From assembly GCA_965262315.1 (NCBI GenBank), contig CBDHFJ010000105.1, forward strand, positions 1 to 64,000: a DNA stretch of 64,000 bases. The letters are read 5' to 3'. This DNA is from JBCCFK01 sp965262315. Lineage in GTDB: Bacteria; Actinomycetota; Acidimicrobiia; Acidimicrobiales; UBA8592. The translations under genes and the position numbers were made by a program. Shown here piece after piece: positions 61,343 through 64,000 of the stretch. The notes under the pieces are model-generated. The model was not told the origin of the DNA. It did not search any database and saw only the letters and a program-made list of their open reading frames with translations. Every line of letters begins with the position of its first letter. Within the stretch, counting starts at the first letter, position 1.

Positions 61343-61373
61343 GAGAGGCCGGGCCCTTGGGGCTCGGCCTCTC
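61343..61373 (+). terminator. Terminator hairpin after isocitrate lyase
   Basis: GAGAGGCCG (61343-61351) pairs perfectly with CGGCCTCTC (61365-61373), with further pairing in the loop. It lies 26 bp after the stop. No U tract follows. Confidence 0.6.
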
Positions 61374-61394
61374 CCGCGCTCGCCCTCCTCACTG

Positions 61395-61506
61395 GTTCTG
61401 CCAGCGTGAGCGCGCCCGATGGCATGTCATGACGCTGGCAGAACGTGGCGCGCGTGGTTCTGCCAGCGTGAGCGCGCCCAATGACGTGTCATGACGCTGG
61501 CAGAAC
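61395..61506. repeat. Two tandem TTCTGCCAGCGT hairpin repeats
   Basis: Two 50-bp units (61395-61444 and 61457-61506) each have perfect 13-bp arms, GTTCTGCCAGCGT and ACGCTGGCAGAAC, around a 24-nt loop that begins GAGCGCGCCC. The loops differ at a few bases while the arms are identical. They fill the space between two convergent genes, as REP-like or bidirectional terminator elements do. Confidence 0.9.
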
Positions 61507-61516
61507 GAAGGCCGCT

Positions 61517-62554
61517 CTATTCACTCCAGGCTTTGACCTTCTCGATGATCTCGAGGGGGTTCTCGCCCACCGGGTTGATCTGGAGGTGGGTCACGCCGAC
61601 GTCCTTGAAGACCTGGATGCGCTCGCGCACCCGGCCCTCGTCGCCGGTCAGGGTGGCGAGGTCGACGTACTCGTCGGGGATGAGCGCCATGGCCTCGTTG
61701 CGGTGGCCGTCGAGGAACAGGTCCTGGATCTTGACGGCCTCCTCCTCCCAGCCGTAGCGCTTGAAGAGGTCGTTGTAGAAGTTCTTGCCGCGGGCACCCA
61801 TGCCGCCCACGTAGAAGCCGGCGTTGGCTCGGGCACCTTCGCGGGCCTCGGCCACCTCGGGTCCGTCGCCGAGGGCGACGACACCGCCGGCGAAGATCTG
61901 CACCTCGCCGAGGTCGTCGCTGCGCTTGGCCATGCCGGCGTCGATCGACTCGCCCCACACGTCGCGGAACTTGTCGGGCACGAAGAAGATCGGCAGCCAG
62001 CCGTTCGCGGCCTCGATGGTCATCTCCACGTTCTTGGGACCGATCGAGGCCACCACGACGGGGATGTCCTGGCGCAGCGGGTGATGCATGAACTTGAGCG
62101 GCTTGCCGAGGCCGGTGCCCTGCTCGGCGGGCAGCGGCAGCTTCACCGCGCGGCCATCGTGCTCGACGCGCTCTCGGGCCCACACCTTGCGGCAGATGTC
62201 GATGACGTCGCGCGTGGTGCCGATGGGCTTGGTGTAGGGCACGCCGTGCCAGCCCTCGATGACCTGGGGTCCCGAGGTACCGAGACCCAGGATGAACCGA
62301 CCGCCGGACAGCGCGTCGATGGTGGCGGCGCTCTGGGCGATGAGGGCGGGGGAGCGGGAGTAGAGCGGCATGATGCCGGTCATCAGCTCCACCCGCTCGG
62401 TCTTGGCGGCCACGTACCCCAGCGTCGACACCATGTCGAAGCCGTAGATCTCGGGCGTGACCACCACGTCGATGCCGGCGGACTCCATGTCCTGGATCTG
62501 GTTCGTGAGCTTGACCGGATCACCGGTGAACTGGAAGTTGGTTGCGAGCTTCAT
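61517..62554 (-). CDS. LLM-class F420-dependent oxidoreductase
   Basis: The 345-residue product begins MKLATNFQFTGDPVKLTNQI and follows the luciferase-like TIM barrel: TPEIYGFDMVSTLGYVAAKT, ELMTGIMPLYSRSPALIAQS, and ATIDALSGGRFILGLGTSGP. These are the signatures of F420-dependent LLM enzymes. The substrate is unknown. The ATG is at 62554. Confidence 0.9.
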   Translation of the reverse strand: MKLATNFQFTGDPVKLTNQIQDMESAGIDVVVTPEIYGFDMVSTLGYVAAKTERVELMTGIMPLYSRSPALIAQSAATIDALSGGRFILGLGTSGPQVIEGWHGVPYTKPIGTTRDVIDICRKVWARERVEHDGRAVKLPLPAEQGTGLGKPLKFMHHPLRQDIPVVVASIGPKNVEMTIEAANGWLPIFFVPDKFRDVWGESIDAGMAKRSDDLGEVQIFAGGVVALGDGPEVAEAREGARANAGFYVGGMGARGKNFYNDLFKRYGWEEEAVKIQDLFLDGHRNEAMALIPDEYVDLATLTGDEGRVRERIQVFKDVGVTHLQINPVGENPLEIIEKVKAWSE

Positions 62555-62662
62555 GCGGCGGTTTTAGCCGCCCGCGGGCCGGGCTGCCCAAGAACAGCCG
62601 ACAACGAGGCGGCGTCACCGCAGTAGTGTCGGCCGCCGATGGGAGCAGCGGAGGCGGCAGCC

Positions 62663-64000
62663 ATGGACGGCCGGGTCATCATCGTCGGGTGCGGCCCGGT
62701 GGGCGCTGCCGCCGCCATTGTGCTGCGGGATCACGGCTTCGAGGTGACCGTCGTCGAACGCCACCGCACGATGTACCACCTGCCTCGGGCCATCATGCTC
62801 GGCGAGGACGTGCGGCGCTCGCTGCGCTGGCACGGCCTCGAGGCGCACCTCCAGCCGATCCTGACGCCGATGAACGGCGCGGAGTTCGTCGACGCCGACG
62901 GCAACCACCTGCTGGGCTTCGAGCTGCCCGACGGCGCCGTGGGGTCGTTGGGCTTCCCGACATCCAACATGTTCCACCAGCCCGAGCTCGACTCGCTGCT
63001 CCGGACGGTTGCCCGCGAACGGGGAGCGGAGATCGAGCTCGGAGTGTCGGTCACCGGGGTGGTCCAGACCGATCACGAGGTCACCGTCGAGCTCGACACC
63101 GGGTCCACCCTGCACGCGGGGTGGTTGCTGGCCTGTGACGGTGCCCAGAGCACGGTGCGTGGGCTGGTCGGGATCGACACGATCGACCTGGGATTCGACC
63201 AGGACTGGTTGGTGGTCGACATCGACGGCTGGCGGGGGGCGGAGCGGAAGCTGAGGCGGGTGGCGCAGCAGATCTGCGACCCTGCCCGTCCCGCCACGTT
63301 CGTCCCCGGCCACGCCCACCACCTGCGGTGGGAGTTCCAGGCGCAGGAGGGCGAGACGGCCGAGGAGCTGGAGGCCCCGGACAAGGTCTGGGAGCTGGTG
63401 GCGCCGTGGCTCGATCCGTCCGAGGGTTCGCTGGTTCGGGCGACCGTGTACCGCTTCCATGCGATGGTCGCCGAACGTATGCGAGCGGGACGGGTGTTCC
63501 TGGTCGGCGACGCCGCCCACCAGATGCCGCCGTTTCTGGGCCAAGGGCTCAACACCGGGTTCCGGGACGTGCTCAACCTGGGGTGGAAGCTCAGCCTGGC
63601 CGTCGATGGGATCGCGGGCGACGCGCTGCTCGACACCTACGGCACCGAGCGCCTGCCTCACGCACGGGGTGTCGTGGAACACGCTGCCGACGTCGGCCGT
63701 CTGATCGACTCGCTGGCCGGCCGGGTCGCCCACGACGTCGACGCGTCCTCCGGGTACGGCGGCGGTCGTCCGTTCCCGCATCTCGAGGACGGCGCGCTGG
63801 TGCCGGGATCGTCGCTGGCCGGCCGCCCGTTTCGGCAACGGGTCGAGGACGGCGCCTTCACCGACGACCTGTTGCGGCCGGGCTTCAACCTGGTCACCAC
63901 CGGCACAGTCACCGCCGTCCCTGATGTGCTCGCATCGGTGGTCGACGCGCCGGTGGTCGTGCCGGCCGAGCTGCTGGACGGAGACGTCGTTGCGATCGTC
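62663..64000 (+). CDS. FAD-dependent aromatic hydroxylase (MhpA-like), truncated by window end
   Basis: The reading frame is open to the right edge (446 codons visible). It starts MDGRVIIVGCGPVGAAAAIV with the FAD GxGxxG motif. ACDGAQSTVRGLVG is the DG motif and FLVGDAAHQMPPFLGQGLNT is the GD motif, as in 3-(3-hydroxyphenyl)propionate hydroxylase-type monooxygenases. The C-terminal thioredoxin-like part begins but is cut. ATG 62663 with GGAGG at 62650-62654 is preferred over ATG 62639. Substrate identity is open. Confidence 0.88.
   Translation, partial: MDGRVIIVGCGPVGAAAAIVLRDHGFEVTVVERHRTMYHLPRAIMLGEDVRRSLRWHGLEAHLQPILTPMNGAEFVDADGNHLLGFELPDGAVGSLGFPTSNMFHQPELDSLLRTVARERGAEIELGVSVTGVVQTDHEVTVELDTGSTLHAGWLLACDGAQSTVRGLVGIDTIDLGFDQDWLVVDIDGWRGAERKLRRVAQQICDPARPATFVPGHAHHLRWEFQAQEGETAEELEAPDKVWELVAPWLDPSEGSLVRATVYRFHAMVAERMRAGRVFLVGDAAHQMPPFLGQGLNTGFRDVLNLGWKLSLAVDGIAGDALLDTYGTERLPHARGVVEHAADVGRLIDSLAGRVAHDVDASSGYGGGRPFPHLEDGALVPGSSLAGRPFRQRVEDGAFTDDLLRPGFNLVTTGTVTAVPDVLASVVDAPVVVPAELLDGDVVAIV

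Overview
The window is 64 kb of very GC-rich, densely coding chromosomal DNA with many GTG starts and many 4-bp ATGA/GTGA gene overlaps. The gene content (DivIVA-family protein, long-form isocitrate lyase, acyl-CoA carboxylase beta plus epsilon subunits, F420/LLM-type oxidoreductase, LigC-type DNA ligase, several PNPOx-like flavoproteins, P450) points to a high-GC actinobacterium. Acidimicrobiia-like is my best guess, and it is an inference from content only. I see no phage, transposase, integrase or CRISPR array; the window looks like ordinary chromosome with metabolic and housekeeping modules.

Layout. 1-8 kb: a broken PEP-utilising-enzyme fragment at the edge, a secreted RTX-repeat protein with an HExxH domain, two VOC proteins, tRNA-Ser(GGA), a TetR gene divergent from a conserved hypothetical gene with a dyad between them, a molybdopterin oxidoreductase, and a type II NADH dehydrogenase with a textbook Rex box. 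8-13 kb: SRP RNA, a lipoprotein, dnaX, ybaB and recR, an arrangement known from many bacteria. 12.7-18 kb: an ABC-F ATPase whose 5' leader carries a short leader peptide inside a long hairpin and tandem terminator-like hairpins, a thiolase, and a DivIVA-like repeat protein. 18-25.7 kb: 5'-3' exonuclease, MFS, SDR, NTF2-like, UspA, LigC, PNPOx and epoxide hydrolase. 25.7-29.3 kb: a two-subunit ABC exporter. 29.3-36 kb: VWA surface protein, isoprenylcysteine-methyltransferase-like/MerR operon, GNAT, FAD monooxygenase and P450. 36-47.7 kb: acyl-CoA carboxylase beta and epsilon, a degenerate GGDEF protein, aat, lysC, an SNF2 helicase with a SWIM protein, and asd. 47.7-57 kb: cyclophilin lipoprotein, MazG-like, DUF2236, a glutathione peroxidase with an in-frame UGA (probable selenocysteine), MFS, and a nitrile-degradation locus (amidase, accessory-like protein, nitrile hydratase alpha and beta). 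57.7-64 kb: a second RTX protein, isocitrate lyase, LLM oxidoreductase and an FAD hydroxylase cut by the window edge.

The most notable signals are: (1) a UGA codon at the catalytic position of glutathione peroxidase followed by a bacterial SECIS-like hairpin; (2) a probable translation-coupled attenuator upstream of the ABC-F gene; (3) a Rex operator on ndh; (4) two MerR-type promoters with 19-bp spacers and apparently leaderless starts; (5) convergent nitrile hydratase genes with a His/Asp-rich N-terminus on the alpha subunit; (6) TTCTGCCAGCGT hairpin repeats and 79-bp direct repeats between genes.

Caution on quality: at least five otherwise intact genes, including the essential dnaX (twice), need a +1 frame change, and one more carries a 34-bp duplication. 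This pattern looks more like insertion-type sequence errors than real gene decay, so those genes are annotated across their full span and the shift positions are given.
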